A stretch of DNA of 64,000 nt, taken from NCBI RefSeq assembly GCF_003751605.1, contig NZ_RJVJ01000001.1:310001-374000 (forward strand), read 5' to 3'. Each line of letters starts with the position of its first letter. Within the stretch, counting starts at the first letter, position 1. Below the pieces are notes generated by a model, which searched no databases, was not told where the DNA came from, and saw nothing but the letters and a program-made list of their open reading frames with translations. Positions 52,052-61,088 of the stretch are shown piece by piece. The stretch is from Kitasatospora cineracea (GTDB lineage Bacteria > Actinomycetota > Actinomycetes > Streptomycetales > Streptomycetaceae). The translations under genes and the position numbers were made by a program.

Positions 52052-53403
52052 GCCGCTCCCCCGGCCGGCAGGCCGGTGCCGGACTGCTGGGGCAGCCGGG
52101 CCGGCTCGGGCACGCCGAGCGGGATGTCCGGCACCTCGCCGTCCCAGCCGCCGGGCGGCGGCGGTTCGGGCTGCCAGCCGTGCTCGGCGACGGCCTCGAC
52201 CAGCGCGCCGACCATCACCGGGTCGAACTGGCTGCCGGCGCACCGCTCCAGTTCGGCGACCGCCTCGGGGACGGGACGGCCGCGCCGGTAGGAGCGGGTG
52301 GAGGTCATCGAGTCGAAGGCGTCGGCGACCGAGATGATCCGGGCGAACTCGGGGATCCGCTCCCCGGTCAGCCCGTGCGGGTAGCCGCGGCCGTCCATCC
52401 GCTCGTGGTGGTGCAGGATGCCGTCGCGGCCCTCGCCGAGGAAGTCCAGCTGCCGCACCAGCTCGTGCCCGAACACCGGGTGCACCTCGACGGCGCGCCG
52501 CTCGGCGTCGGTCAGCGGCCCGTTGCGGCGCAGCAGTTCGGTGGCGACGGCGAGCTTGCCGACGTCGTGCAGCGTCCCGGCGAAGTGCAGGGTGCGGATC
52601 CGGTCCTCGGCCAGGCCGAGCTGGCGGGCGATCAGCACCGAGGCCCGGCCGACCCGTTCGCTGTGGCCGCGGGTGTACGCGTCCTTGATCTCCACGGCTT
52701 GCACCAGGGCCTGGACGGTGGCCCGGTGCGCGGTCCGCTCGCGGTGGCCCTGCGCGGACAGCCAGGCGGTGATGGTCAGCGGCAGCAGCCCGAGCACGGC
52801 GGCGAACGCCCCGTACGGGCCCTGCCACAGCACCGCGATCATCAGGCCGCCCGCGCCGTGCAGCAGCGCGGCGGGCGCGGCCCGGCGCAGCGCCCGGGCC
52901 GCGCCGGGCCCGGCGGCGCCGCAGGTCAGCCGGACCATGCCGGCCACCAGCACGCCGTTGACCAGACAGAACGTCAGGATCGCGCCCAGCGCGCCCAGCG
53001 CGGCGCCGGGGAAGCGGGTGCCGAGCAGCAGCCGGACCCCGCCGAGCAGCCGGAACACCTCGGCGGCGGCGGCCGCGGCCAGGGCCAGTTGGGCGGCGTT
53101 CCACACCCGGCGCAGCCCGCGCGGGTGGGCGGCCGGGCCGAGCAGCGCCCCGGGCAGGGCGACCAGGGCGGCCGCGGCGGGCGGCAGCATCAGCACGCCC
53201 GCGAACAGCACCGGGAAGAAGCCGCTGCCCCGCGGGTCGGCCGGGGCCTCGTCGGCGGGGCGGCCGCGCAGCCGGCGCCAGACCCGGGCGCACGGGGTGC
53301 GGGCGCCCTGCGCCAGCGACTCCAGGCACATGTGCAGCAGGGCCAGCAGGCCGATCCGGGGCCAGTCGGGCCGGGGGCCGGCGACGGCCAGCGGGAGCAG
53401 CAC
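52048..53403 (-). CDS. Membrane HD-GYP domain protein (putative cyclic-di-GMP phosphodiesterase)
   Basis: 451 residues from GTG 53403: several transmembrane helices and a complete HD-GYP domain (EIKDAYTRGHSERVG, GTLHDVGKL, HHHERMDGRGYPHGL, ISVADAFDSMTS). All metal ligands and the GYP triad are present, so cyclic-di-GMP hydrolysis is expected. The start is uncertain: the frame is open upstream to 53542, and a hydrophobic segment (ALGYLAAVLAAAFAVLLPLA) begins before GTG 53403, but no ATG, GTG or TTG precedes it. A GGGGAGG lies five bases before an in-frame ATC near 53496. First gene of a two-gene operon with the degenerate paralogue. Confidence 0.87.
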   Translation of the reverse strand: MLLPLAVAGPRPDWPRIGLLALLHMCLESLAQGARTPCARVWRRLRGRPADEAPADPRGSGFFPVLFAGVLMLPPAAAALVALPGALLGPAAHPRGLRRVWNAAQLALAAAAAAEVFRLLGGVRLLLGTRFPGAALGALGAILTFCLVNGVLVAGMVRLTCGAAGPGAARALRRAAPAALLHGAGGLMIAVLWQGPYGAFAAVLGLLPLTITAWLSAQGHRERTAHRATVQALVQAVEIKDAYTRGHSERVGRASVLIARQLGLAEDRIRTLHFAGTLHDVGKLAVATELLRRNGPLTDAERRAVEVHPVFGHELVRQLDFLGEGRDGILHHHERMDGRGYPHGLTGERIPEFARIISVADAFDSMTSTRSYRRGRPVPEAVAELERCAGSQFDPVMVGALVEAVAEHGWQPEPPPPGGWDGEVPDIPLGVPEPARLPQQSGTGLPAGGAA

Positions 53404-53631
53404 CGCGAACGCGGCCGCCAGGACGGCGGCCAGGTAGCCCAGGGCCCGCCCCGGCAGGGCGGCGGCGCTCCGCTGGCGTTCGCTTCCGCTGGCGATCTCG
53501 GCCTCCCCAGCCCGTTCCGGGCCCTCCGACGTGAGGACTCGTCAGAGAATAGGGCCCGCCCGCGCGGGTGCGGCGCACGATCGCGTATTGCCGCAGCCGG
53601 AGCAGCGACAGCTCACCCGATCGAGTGAGTG

Positions 53632-53994
53632 CTACTCGGCGGTCGCCACCGCGGAGCCGTGTCCGGCCGTTCCGTCGACCGTCACCTCGACGCTCACCGC
53701 GGACACCTCGATCACCGAGGTGTCCACCTCTCCCGAGCGCTGGGTGCGGATCGAGTCGATCCGGGCCAGCACCTTGGCCCGCAGGTCGGTCGGGGGCGCG
53801 TCGCACCCGCAGGAGCGCTTGATCAGCGCCTTGATCGCCTGCTCCAGGCCGTACTTCTCCAAGCACGGCGAGCACTCGTCGAAGTGCACCCGCAGCTTGG
53901 CGCAGTCGCCCTCGGGCATCTCGTTGTCGAGGAATTCGTAGAGGTGGTCGAGCACCTCTCCGCACTCGGTCTCGTGCGGATCGCCGCAGCTCAT
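53632..53994 (-). CDS. rsrA: Zinc anti-sigma factor RsrA (mycothiol system)
   Basis: Redox-sensing anti-sigma factor of 120 residues with the ZAS motif HFDECSPC (His-x3-Cys-x2-Cys) and additional cysteines near the N-terminus ([11 protein letters not shown]) and in SCGCDAP. In S. coelicolor, disulfide formation with loss of zinc releases SigR. The ATG at 53994 overlaps the sigR stop (ATGA), so both are made together. The C-terminal acidic tail (about 80-120) is longer than in the textbook RsrA. Confidence 0.95.
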   Translation of the reverse strand: MSCGDPHETECGEVLDHLYEFLDNEMPEGDCAKLRVHFDECSPCLEKYGLEQAIKALIKRSCGCDAPPTDLRAKVLARIDSIRTQRSGEVDTSVIEVSAVSVEVTVDGTAGHGSAVATAE

Positions 53995-54899
53995 GAGCCC
54001 GCGCCCTTCGCTTCCTGCCCTGCACCGGTACCGGCCGGGACCAGCCCCCGCTCGCGGGCGTAGTCCTCCAGCATGCCGCGCAACTGACGGCGGCCACGGT
54101 GCAGTCGGGACATCACCGTACCGATGGGTGTACCCATGATGTCCGCGATCTCCTTGTACGCAAAGCCCTCGACGTCCGCGAGGTACACCGCGATCCGGAA
54201 TTCCTCCGGGATGGCCTGGAGCGCGTCCTTCACGTCGCTGTCCGGCAGGTGGTCGAGCGCCTGCGCCTCGGCCGAGCGCAGCCCGGTCGACATGTGCGAC
54301 TCGGCGCGCGCCAGCTGCCAGTCCTCGATCTCCTCGGCCGCGGTGCGCTGGGGTTCGCGCTGCTTCTTGCGGTACGAGTTGATGAACGTGTTGGTGAGGA
54401 TGCGGTACAGCCAGGCCTTGAGGTTGGTGCCCTCACGGAACTGGTGGAACGACGCGTACGCCTTGGCGAACGCCTCCTGGAGCAGGTCCTCCGCATCGGC
54501 CGGGTTGCGGGTCATCCGCAGCGCCGCCGAGTACATCGGGTCCAGGTAGCCGAGCGCGTCGCGCTCGAAGCGTGCGCGCCTGGCCTGCTCGCTCTCGTTC
54601 TCGGACACCCGGAAGGTGTCCTCGCCGATCGCCTCGGCCAGTTCGTCGCCGGTGAGCTGTTCGCCCTCCGGTCGGCCCTGGTCGGCGCCAGCAGCGCCCG
54701 ACACGGCCGCGTCATCGGTCCCGACGACCGGACCCACCTCCTCGGAAACCCGCACACGGCCCACCTCGGGCCGACCCGGAAGCGAGGATATCGGGCTGAC
54801 CGGCTTCTCGCCCGCGACAACCCACTCCGACCAGTCCGGCAGGAGCGCGGACTGCGCGGCCCGCTCTTCCGGCCGCTCGCGGCACGCGATCGAACCCAT
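53991..54899 (-). CDS. sigR: ECF sigma factor SigR (long, SigR-prime-type form)
   Basis: Thiol-oxidative-stress sigma factor. Region 2 ([22 protein letters not shown]) and region 4 ([44 protein letters not shown]) are typical. ATG 54899 gives 302 residues and lies about 35 bases after the predicted SigR promoter. A GTG at 54737 ([12 protein letters not shown]) gives 248 residues. The 54-residue difference matches the two S. coelicolor isoforms, stable SigR and unstable SigR-prime, which differ by 55. The upstream part ([16 protein letters not shown]) is thus likely the degradation tag. It overlaps rsrA. Confidence 0.94.
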   Translation of the reverse strand: MGSIACRERPEERAAQSALLPDWSEWVVAGEKPVSPISSLPGRPEVGRVRVSEEVGPVVGTDDAAVSGAAGADQGRPEGEQLTGDELAEAIGEDTFRVSENESEQARRARFERDALGYLDPMYSAALRMTRNPADAEDLLQEAFAKAYASFHQFREGTNLKAWLYRILTNTFINSYRKKQREPQRTAAEEIEDWQLARAESHMSTGLRSAEAQALDHLPDSDVKDALQAIPEEFRIAVYLADVEGFAYKEIADIMGTPIGTVMSRLHRGRRQLRGMLEDYARERGLVPAGTGAGQEAKGAGS

Positions 54900-54942
54900 G
54901 GACCCTGCCTTTCCACCGGGGGCATGTTCTGACGCCTCGTGC

Positions 54943-54969
54943 AACCCCGTCGGCCGCCGCCGCATTCCC
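54943..54969 (-). promoter_or_regulatory. SigR-dependent autoregulatory promoter of sigR
   Basis: On the minus strand GGGAAT (54969-54964), exactly 18 bases, GTT (54945-54943). This is a perfect SigR consensus (GGAAT-N18-GTT) and corresponds to sigRp2, which produces the longer isoform in S. coelicolor. Confidence 0.88.
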
Positions 54970-54992
54970 GGCCCCGCGCACCGAGGCGCAAC

Positions 54993-55649
54993 TCACGTCC
55001 GCCGCCGCGGCCTTGCCGCCGGGGCCCGGCGGAGCCAGTCGGCGACCGCCGCGGTGACCAGGCCCAGCGCCTCGTCCTGGGTCAGCGGGGCCTTCTTCGG
55101 GACCTTGAAGCCGTGCGCGGCGTGCGGGACGCCGGCCAGGCGGTGGGTGGCGGGCAGTTCCGGGAACTCGCCGGGGGTGCCGAAGGTGTCCGCGCCGCCC
55201 TGCACCACCAGGGTGGGCAGGCCGGTGGCGAGCAGTTCGTCCGCCCGGCTCCGCTCCGGCCTGCCGGGCGGGTGCAGCGGGAAGGCCAGCGCGAGGACGC
55301 CCGCGGCGCCGAGGGCGGCGGAGGTGCGGCAGGCGACCCGGGCGCCGGCGCTGCGGCCGCCCGCGTACACCGGCAGCCCCTCCCCGGCCGCGGCGGCGAA
55401 CTGCGCGGGCCAGCCGGCGTCGAGGGCGGCCGGGGCCGGGGCGAGCTTGCGCCCGGCCACCCGCCAGGGCTGCTCGGCGAGCACCACGGTGACGCCGCCC
55501 CGCGGCAGCGCGGCGGCCAGCGCCTGCAGGTCGGGCGCCTCGACGCCGCCGCCCGCCCCGTGCCCCAGGAGCAGGACGGCCCGCGCCCCGGCGGCCCGGA
55601 ACCAGTGGAGCCGGGCGTCCCCGGCGGGGGTCTCGACGGTCTGCTGCAC
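54993..55649 (-). CDS. Alpha/beta hydrolase (dienelactone hydrolase/KANL3-Tex30-like)
   Basis: 218 residues with the nucleophile elbow GGRSAGARVA (GxSxG), the oxyanion region LLLGHGAGGGVEAPDLQ, an acid candidate in LPTLVVQGGADTFGTP, and a late His in VPHAAHGFKVPK. These give a plausible Ser-Asp-His triad. No signal peptide. GTG 55649 fits the family N-terminus. The substrate is unknown. Confidence 0.85.
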   Translation of the reverse strand: MQQTVETPAGDARLHWFRAAGARAVLLLGHGAGGGVEAPDLQALAAALPRGGVTVVLAEQPWRVAGRKLAPAPAALDAGWPAQFAAAAGEGLPVYAGGRSAGARVACRTSAALGAAGVLALAFPLHPPGRPERSRADELLATGLPTLVVQGGADTFGTPGEFPELPATHRLAGVPHAAHGFKVPKKAPLTQDEALGLVTAAVADWLRRAPAARPRRRT

Positions 55650-55699
55650 GGCGCCGAGCGTACCCGGGCCCGGTTCCCCGCCGCGGCGGCCGGGCGGGC

Positions 55700-56437
55700 T
55701 CAGAACAGCGTGGTGAGGTCGTCCTCGGTGAGCGGGCGGGTCAGGCCGGGGTGGTTGTTGCGGATCCTGCCGACCTCGTCGGGGACGGCGTGGATGCGCA
55801 GGTCGCCGGGCGGGGGCGGGGTGAGGTCGGCGGTCCCGGCGTGCGGGTCGAGCCAGGCGTCCCAGCGGTCGGGGCCGAGGTAGAGCGGCATCCGCTCGTG
55901 GACGGGGGCGAGCAGCGGTTCGGCGGCGGTGGTGACGACGGTGCAGGTGACCAGCCAGGCGTCGGGGTGGTCGCCGGGGCGCTCGCGGTCGCGCCAGAAC
56001 TCGTACAGCCCGGCCAGGGCGAGCGGCGCGCCGTCGGCGCGGTGCACGAAGTAGGGGCGGCGGGGCGGGCGGGAGACGTCGTCGGTGGGGGCGGTCTGCC
56101 ACTCGTAGTAGCCGTCGACGGGTATCAGGCAGCGCCGGGAGGCGTACGCCTGCCGGTAGGCGGGCTTCTCGTGGACGGTCTCCGCCCGGGCATTGATCAT
56201 CTTGACCGCGGTCTCGGGGCTGCTCGCCCAGCCGGGCACCAGGCCCCAGCGCAGGACGTGCAGTTGGCGCACGGGGCGGCGCTGCCCGCGCGGGGCCCGG
56301 TCGAGGACGGCGTAGGTCCGCGCGGTGGGGGCGACGTTCCAGCTGGGGGCGATCGTCTCGGTCGGGTCCCACTGCTCGACGCCGAACAGGCGGACCAGTT
56401 CGGCGGGTTCGGTGGAGGAGGCGAAGCGTCCGCACAT
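55700..56437 (-). CDS. SOS response-associated peptidase (SRAP/YedK-HMCES family)
   Basis: Caps abasic sites in single-stranded DNA by a covalent thiazolidine link. The 245 residues begin MCGRFA, giving the catalytic Cys2 after Met removal, followed by NVAPT, MINARAET (Asn), GYYEW (Glu) and VHERMPL (His), the complete SRAP active site. ATG 56437 is fixed by the essential Cys2. I see no SOS box nearby, which is not unusual for the family. Confidence 0.94.
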   Translation of the reverse strand: MCGRFASSTEPAELVRLFGVEQWDPTETIAPSWNVAPTARTYAVLDRAPRGQRRPVRQLHVLRWGLVPGWASSPETAVKMINARAETVHEKPAYRQAYASRRCLIPVDGYYEWQTAPTDDVSRPPRRPYFVHRADGAPLALAGLYEFWRDRERPGDHPDAWLVTCTVVTTAAEPLLAPVHERMPLYLGPDRWDAWLDPHAGTADLTPPPPGDLRIHAVPDEVGRIRNNHPGLTRPLTEDDLTTLF

Positions 56438-56553
56438 GGCGTCCAGCTTGCCAGAGCGGGCGGGAGCAGAACCACCGGCTACCGGCGGCCCGTCCTTCCG
56501 TGGGAGGCTGCCCGCCCCGGGCTGGGGAGACGACGGTGATCGGAGGTCGGCGG

Positions 56554-57261
56554 ATGGACTTCGCACAACTGTGGGACCGGGTGACGGCCGTGCAGCCGGA
56601 CCCTCCGCACTGGCTGGTGTGGGGCGCCGCGGCGGTGGCGCTGCTGGCGGTGGCGGTGCGCCCGGTGTGGATGTGGACCCGCACCGTGGTGACGATCGCG
56701 CACGAGGGCGGGCACGGGCTGACCACGCTGCTGACCCGGCGGCGGCTGTCGGGCATCCGGCTGCACTCGGACACCTCGGGGCTGACGGTCTCCTCCGGCA
56801 GGCCGACCGGCCCGGGCATGGTGCTGACCGCGGCGGCGGGCTACCCGGCGCCCTCGCTGCTGGGCCTGGGCGGGGCGGCGCTGCTGGCCGCGGGCCGGAC
56901 CACCGCGCTGCTGTGGATCGGCATCGCGCTGCTGGCGGCGATGCTGCTGACGCTGCGCAACCTGTTCGGGGTGCTGGCGGTGCTGGTGACGGGCGGGGCG
57001 TTCGTCGCGGTGTCCTGGTACGGGACGGCCGAATGGCAGGGGGCGTTCGCCTACCTGGGGGTGTGGTTCCTGCTGCTGGCGGGGGTGCGCCCGATGCTGG
57101 AGCTGTGGGTGACCCGGCGGCGGCGCGGCGGCGCGCCCGGCTCGGACGCCGACCAGTTGGCGCGGCTGACGGGGGTGCCGGGGGCGCTGTGGGTGGTGGC
57201 GTTCCTGGCGGTGGCGCTGGCCTGCCTGGGGCTCGGGGCGGCCTGGCTGCTGCCCCGGTAG
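56554..57261 (+). CDS. M50-family membrane metallopeptidase
   Basis: 235 residues, about six transmembrane helices, with zinc motif HEGGH at residues 50-54 in VVTIAHEGGHGL. This is the M50B-like group of intramembrane site-2-type proteases. A second-Asp motif typical of site-2 proteases is not obvious. GGAGG precedes the ATG at 56554. Neighbours do not indicate a substrate. Confidence 0.85.
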   Translation: MDFAQLWDRVTAVQPDPPHWLVWGAAAVALLAVAVRPVWMWTRTVVTIAHEGGHGLTTLLTRRRLSGIRLHSDTSGLTVSSGRPTGPGMVLTAAAGYPAPSLLGLGGAALLAAGRTTALLWIGIALLAAMLLTLRNLFGVLAVLVTGGAFVAVSWYGTAEWQGAFAYLGVWFLLLAGVRPMLELWVTRRRRGGAPGSDADQLARLTGVPGALWVVAFLAVALACLGLGAAWLLPR

Positions 57262-57289
57262 CGGCACGGCGCCTCATAGACTTGGCGCC

Positions 57290-58609
57290 ATGACCGACTC
57301 CCTGTGGCCCGCTCCCGTCGCCACCGCCGCCGTGGACGCGACCGTGACGATCCCCGGCTCGAAGTCCGCGACCAACCGCGCGCTGGTGCTGGCCGCCCTC
57401 GCCGACGGCCCGGGCTGGGTGCGCCGCCCGCTGCGCAGCCGCGACTCGCAGCTGATGGCGGACGGCCTGCGGGCGCTGGGCGTGACGGTCGAGGAGACGG
57501 TGAACGCGGCGTCCGGCGGCACCGGCGGCGGCGAGGCGTGGCGGGTCATCCCGGCCGAGCGGCTGCGCGGCCCGGCGCACGTGGACGTGGGCAACGCCGG
57601 GACGGTGATGCGCTTCCTGCCGCCGCTGGCCACCCTGGCCGACGGCCCGGTGCACTTCGACGGCGACCCGCGCAGCCACGAGCGCCCGCAGCACGGCGTG
57701 ATCGACGCGCTGCGCGCGCTGGGCGCCCGGATCGAGGACGGCGGCCGCGGCGGCTTCCCGCTGACCGTGCACGGCACCGGCGCGCTGGACGGCGGCGCGG
57801 TGGAGGTGGACGCCTCGTCCTCCTCGCAGTTCATCTCGGCGCTGCTGATCTCCGGCGCCCGGTTCAACCACGGCGTGGAGATCCGCAACACCGGCGGGCC
57901 GGTGCCCTCGCTGCCGCACATCCGGATGACCGTCGACATGGTCCGCAAGGCCGGCGGCCAGGTCGACGCGCCGGAGGACGGCGGTGAGAAGGACGTCTGG
58001 CGGGTCACCCCGGGCGCGCTGATCGGCCGCGACCTGGTGGTCGAGCCGGACCTGTCGAACGCGGCCCCGTTCTTCGCGGCGGCGCTGGCCACCGGCGGCC
58101 GGGTCACCGTCCGGGACTGGCCGAAGCACACGTACCAGCCGGGCGACCAGCTGCGCGAGATCTACACCGCGATGGGCGGCTCCTGCGAATTCGTGGACGA
58201 CGGGCTGCAGTTCACCGGCACCGGCAAGGTCCACGGCATCGAGGCGGACCTGCACGACGTCGGCGAGCTGGCCCCGGTGATCGCCGCGGTGGCGGCGCTG
58301 GCCGACTCCGAGTCGCACCTGTACGGCATCGCCCACCTGCGGCTGCACGAGACCGACCGGCTGGCCGCGCTGGCCAAGGAGATCAACGCGCTGGGCGGCG
58401 ACGTCTCGGAGACGGAGGACGGCCTGCGGATCCGGCCCCGCCCGCTGCACGGCGGCGTCTTCCACACCTACGAGGACCACCGGCTGGCCACCGCCGCCGC
58501 CGTCCTGGGCCTGGCCGTGGAGGGCGTGCTGGTGGAGGACGTGGCGACCACCGCCAAGACCCTGCCGGACTTCCCGCAGATGTGGGCCGACCTCCTCGGC
58601 CAGGGCTGA
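57290..58609 (+). CDS. aroA: 3-phosphoshikimate 1-carboxyvinyltransferase (EPSP synthase)
   Basis: Sixth enzyme of the shikimate pathway, joining phosphoenolpyruvate to shikimate-3-phosphate. 439 residues with PGSKSATNRAL, VDVGNAGTVMRFLPP, the Arg loop (DPRSHERPQHGVIDALRALG) and HETDRLAALAKEI. The third motif residues (GNAGTVMR rather than GNAGTAMR) differ slightly from E. coli and are common in actinobacteria. TAGACT lies seven bases before ATG 57290 with no ribosome-binding site, so the mRNA is probably leaderless. rsgA follows 15 bases downstream. Confidence 0.96.
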   Translation: MTDSLWPAPVATAAVDATVTIPGSKSATNRALVLAALADGPGWVRRPLRSRDSQLMADGLRALGVTVEETVNAASGGTGGGEAWRVIPAERLRGPAHVDVGNAGTVMRFLPPLATLADGPVHFDGDPRSHERPQHGVIDALRALGARIEDGGRGGFPLTVHGTGALDGGAVEVDASSSSQFISALLISGARFNHGVEIRNTGGPVPSLPHIRMTVDMVRKAGGQVDAPEDGGEKDVWRVTPGALIGRDLVVEPDLSNAAPFFAAALATGGRVTVRDWPKHTYQPGDQLREIYTAMGGSCEFVDDGLQFTGTGKVHGIEADLHDVGELAPVIAAVAALADSESHLYGIAHLRLHETDRLAALAKEINALGGDVSETEDGLRIRPRPLHGGVFHTYEDHRLATAAAVLGLAVEGVLVEDVATTAKTLPDFPQMWADLLGQG

Positions 58610-58624
58610 CGGGGGATCACCAGC

Positions 58625-59680
58625 ATGCGCCGCTACGACAAGAACGCCGACGAGGACGACATCCGCAGCCGCCCGGGCCGCCGGGGCTCCCGCCCCCGCA
58701 CCCGGATCCGGCCCAAGCACGAGGACGCCGCCGAGGCGATGATCCTCACCGTGGACCGGGGCCGGATGACCTGCCTGGTCGACGGCGGCACGAAGGACGA
58801 GCGCCAGGTCGTCGCGATGAAGTCCCGCGAACTGGGCCGCAAGGGCGTCGTCGTCGGCGACACCGTCAGCGTGGTCGGCGACCTGTCCGGCGAGCCGGAC
58901 ACGCTGGCCCGGATCGTCCGGGTCGAGGAGCGCAGCTCGGTGCTGCGCCGCACCGCGGACGACGACGACCCGTACGAGCGGATCGTGGTCGCCAACGCCC
59001 AGCAGATGGCCATCGTCACCGCGCTGGCCAACCCCGAGCCGCGCCCCCGGCTGATCGACCGCTGCCTGGTGGCGGCGTTCGACGCCGGGATGGAGCCGCT
59101 GCTGGTGCTCACCAAGGCCGACCTGGCCTCCGCCGACGAACTGCTGGAGTCGTACGCGCCGCTGGGCATCCGCTACGTGGTGACCCGGGCCGACGAGCTG
59201 GAGACCGCCGGGGCGGAGGCCGTCCGCGAGCACCTGCGCGGGCGGACCACGGTGTTCATCGGGCACTCCGGCGTCGGCAAGACCACCCTGGTCAACGCGC
59301 TCGTCCCGGAGCACCGGCGGACCACCGGCCGGGTCAACTCCGTCACCGGCCGGGGCCGGCACACCACCGTCTCGGCGCTGGCCCTGCGGCTGCCCCCGCC
59401 GCCCGGCGCCAAGCCGGGCTCGAAGAAGGCGCTGGACCCGGGCTGGGTGATCGACACCCCCGGCTTCCGCTCCTTCGGCCTGTCCCACATCGACCCGTCC
59501 CGGGTCATCCACGCCTTCCCCGACCTGGAGCCGGGCACCGCCGACTGCCCGCGCGCCTGCTCGCACGACGAACCGGACTGCGCGCTGGACGCCTGGGTCG
59601 CCGACGGCCACGCCGACCCGGCCCGGCTGTACTCGCTGCGCCGGCTGCTGGCCACCCGCGAGGCGCACGAAGAGGACTGA
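58625..59680 (+). CDS. rsgA: Ribosome small subunit-dependent GTPase A
   Basis: Late 30S assembly GTPase of 351 residues. It has an OB-fold N-terminus and the circularly permuted GTPase order: LTKADL (G4) before GHSGVGKTTLVN (G1), then VTGRGRHTT (G2) and IDTPGFRSFGL (G3). The C-terminal zinc site is CPRACSHDEPDCAL. The basic N-terminal tail (GRRGSRPRTRIRPKH) likely contacts rRNA. GGGGGA precedes ATG 58625; it is likely cotranscribed with aroA. Confidence 0.96.
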   Translation: MRRYDKNADEDDIRSRPGRRGSRPRTRIRPKHEDAAEAMILTVDRGRMTCLVDGGTKDERQVVAMKSRELGRKGVVVGDTVSVVGDLSGEPDTLARIVRVEERSSVLRRTADDDDPYERIVVANAQQMAIVTALANPEPRPRLIDRCLVAAFDAGMEPLLVLTKADLASADELLESYAPLGIRYVVTRADELETAGAEAVREHLRGRTTVFIGHSGVGKTTLVNALVPEHRRTTGRVNSVTGRGRHTTVSALALRLPPPPGAKPGSKKALDPGWVIDTPGFRSFGLSHIDPSRVIHAFPDLEPGTADCPRACSHDEPDCALDAWVADGHADPARLYSLRRLLATREAHEED

Positions 59681-59769
59681 GAATTCACGGCGATCACGAG
59701 TCGCTGGGGCCGCTGCGCTGGGTAACGATAGGAAGGTCACACCGTCCTACCTGACAGGGAGTCAACCCG

Positions 59770-60093
59770 ATGGCATGGGCCATGGTGATCCTCGCCGGTC
59801 TGCTGGAAACGGGATTCGCGGTCAACCTCAAGCTCAGCCACGGCTTCACCAGGCTCTGGCCCACCATCAGCTTCGCGCTCTTCGCGCTGGGCTCCTTCGG
59901 CCTGCTCACCCTCTCCCTGAAGACCCTCCCGGTCGGCAGCGCCTACGCGGTGTGGACCGGCATCGGCGCGGCCGGCACCGCGGTGTACGGGATGGTCTTC
60001 CTCGGCGAGTCCTCCTCCACCCTCAAGCTCGTCTCCATCTCCCTGGTCATCGCGGGCGTGATCGGCCTGCAGCTCAGCGGCTCGGGACACTGA
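59770..60093 (+). CDS. sugE: SMR-family transporter, SugE/Gdx guanidinium exporter type
   Basis: A 107-residue, four-helix membrane protein. [19 protein letters not shown] includes the essential Glu of TM1. [20 protein letters not shown] and [22 protein letters not shown] match SugE/Gdx rather than EmrE, so guanidinium export is likelier than multidrug export. It probably functions as a dual-topology dimer. The 89-base upstream spacer holds GGGTAACGATAGG but no recognisable guanidine riboswitch. Confidence 0.9.
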   Translation: MAWAMVILAGLLETGFAVNLKLSHGFTRLWPTISFALFALGSFGLLTLSLKTLPVGSAYAVWTGIGAAGTAVYGMVFLGESSSTLKLVSISLVIAGVIGLQLSGSGH

Positions 60094-60112
60094 GTCCGCT
60101 AGGGTTCCGTGC

Positions 60113-60910
60113 ATGGCCGACTACCACGACGACCTCCGACTCGCCCACGTCCTCGCCGACTCGGCCGACTCGATCACCATGGAGCGGTTCAAGGCGCTCG
60201 ACCTGAAGATCGAGACCAAGCCCGACCTGACCCCGGTCAGCGACGCCGACAAGGCCGCCGAGGAACTCGTCCGCTCCGTCCTGCAGCGGGCGCGGCCCCG
60301 GGACGCCGTGCTCGGCGAGGAGTACGGCCTGCAGGGCTCCGGCCCGCGCCGCTGGGTGATCGACCCGATCGACGGCACCAAGAACTACGTCCGCGGCGTC
60401 CCGGTCTGGGCCACCCTGGTGGCCCTGCTGGAGGAGCAGCCCGACGGCGAGCACGTCCCGGTGGTGGGCATCGTCTCCGCCCCCGCGCTCGGCCGCCGCT
60501 GGTGGGCCGCGAAGGACCTGGGCGCGTTCGCCGGCCGCAGCCTGGCCAAGTCCCAGCGCATCCACGTCTCCAAGGTCTCCCGCCTCGCCGACGCCTCGCT
60601 CTCCTTCTCCTCCCTCAGCGGCTGGGAGGAGCGGGCCCGCCTCGACGCCTTCCTCGACCTCACCCGGATCTGCTGGCGCACCCGCGCCTTCGGCGACTTC
60701 TGGTCCTACATGATGGTCGCCGAGGGCGCCGTCGACATCGCCGCCGAACCCGAGCTCTCCCTCTGGGACATGGCCGCCCCCTGCGTCATCGTCCAGGAGG
60801 CCGGCGGCCGCTTCACCGGCCTCGACGGCATCGACGGCCCCACCGGCGCGGACGCGGTCGCCACCAACGGCATCCTCCACGAGGCCGCACTGCGCTCGCT
60901 CAGCGTGTAG
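60113..60910 (+). CDS. hisN: Histidinol-phosphatase (inositol monophosphatase family)
   Basis: Mg-dependent phosphatase of 265 residues for the penultimate step of histidine synthesis. Motifs are [23 protein letters not shown] (metal-binding Asp residues) and [20 protein letters not shown]. The family includes inositol-phosphate phosphatases; placement beside aroA/rsgA matches the hisN locus of other streptomycetes. TAGGGT lies seven bases before ATG 60113, so it is probably leaderless. Confidence 0.93.
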   Translation: MADYHDDLRLAHVLADSADSITMERFKALDLKIETKPDLTPVSDADKAAEELVRSVLQRARPRDAVLGEEYGLQGSGPRRWVIDPIDGTKNYVRGVPVWATLVALLEEQPDGEHVPVVGIVSAPALGRRWWAAKDLGAFAGRSLAKSQRIHVSKVSRLADASLSFSSLSGWEERARLDAFLDLTRICWRTRAFGDFWSYMMVAEGAVDIAAEPELSLWDMAAPCVIVQEAGGRFTGLDGIDGPTGADAVATNGILHEAALRSLSV

Positions 60911-60952
60911 GGCGCACCACCGGGGAGCGCGCCACCAGAAAGCGCACCAACG

Positions 60953-61077
60953 GGGGCGCGGGGAACTGCGCGGCCGACCCAGCACGCACAGCGAGATCGC
61001 GACGCAGGACGATCAGTTGCACTATTTCGCGATCTTGCCGGCGTGCTCCTTCCGCCGCGCGCAGTTCCCCGCGCCCC
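60953..61077. repeat. Long inverted-repeat element with nested hairpin
   Basis: Perfect 20-bp arms 60953-60972 and 61058-61077 (GGGGCGCGGGGAACTGCGCG and its complement) enclose 85 bases with an inner AGATCGCGA/TCGCGATCT stem. The arm sequence is a widespread streptomycete intergenic motif in my memory. It separates convergent hisN and the Sel1-repeat gene and likely also ends both transcripts. Confidence 0.8.
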
Positions 61078-61088
61078 TGCCTGTCCCC

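Noticed and set aside
59681..59769. Guanidine riboswitch upstream of the SugE/Gdx-type gene
   Set aside because: ACGG and ACGA words occur, but I could not place them in the paired loops required for guanidine-II, nor find the guanidine-I or -III core.
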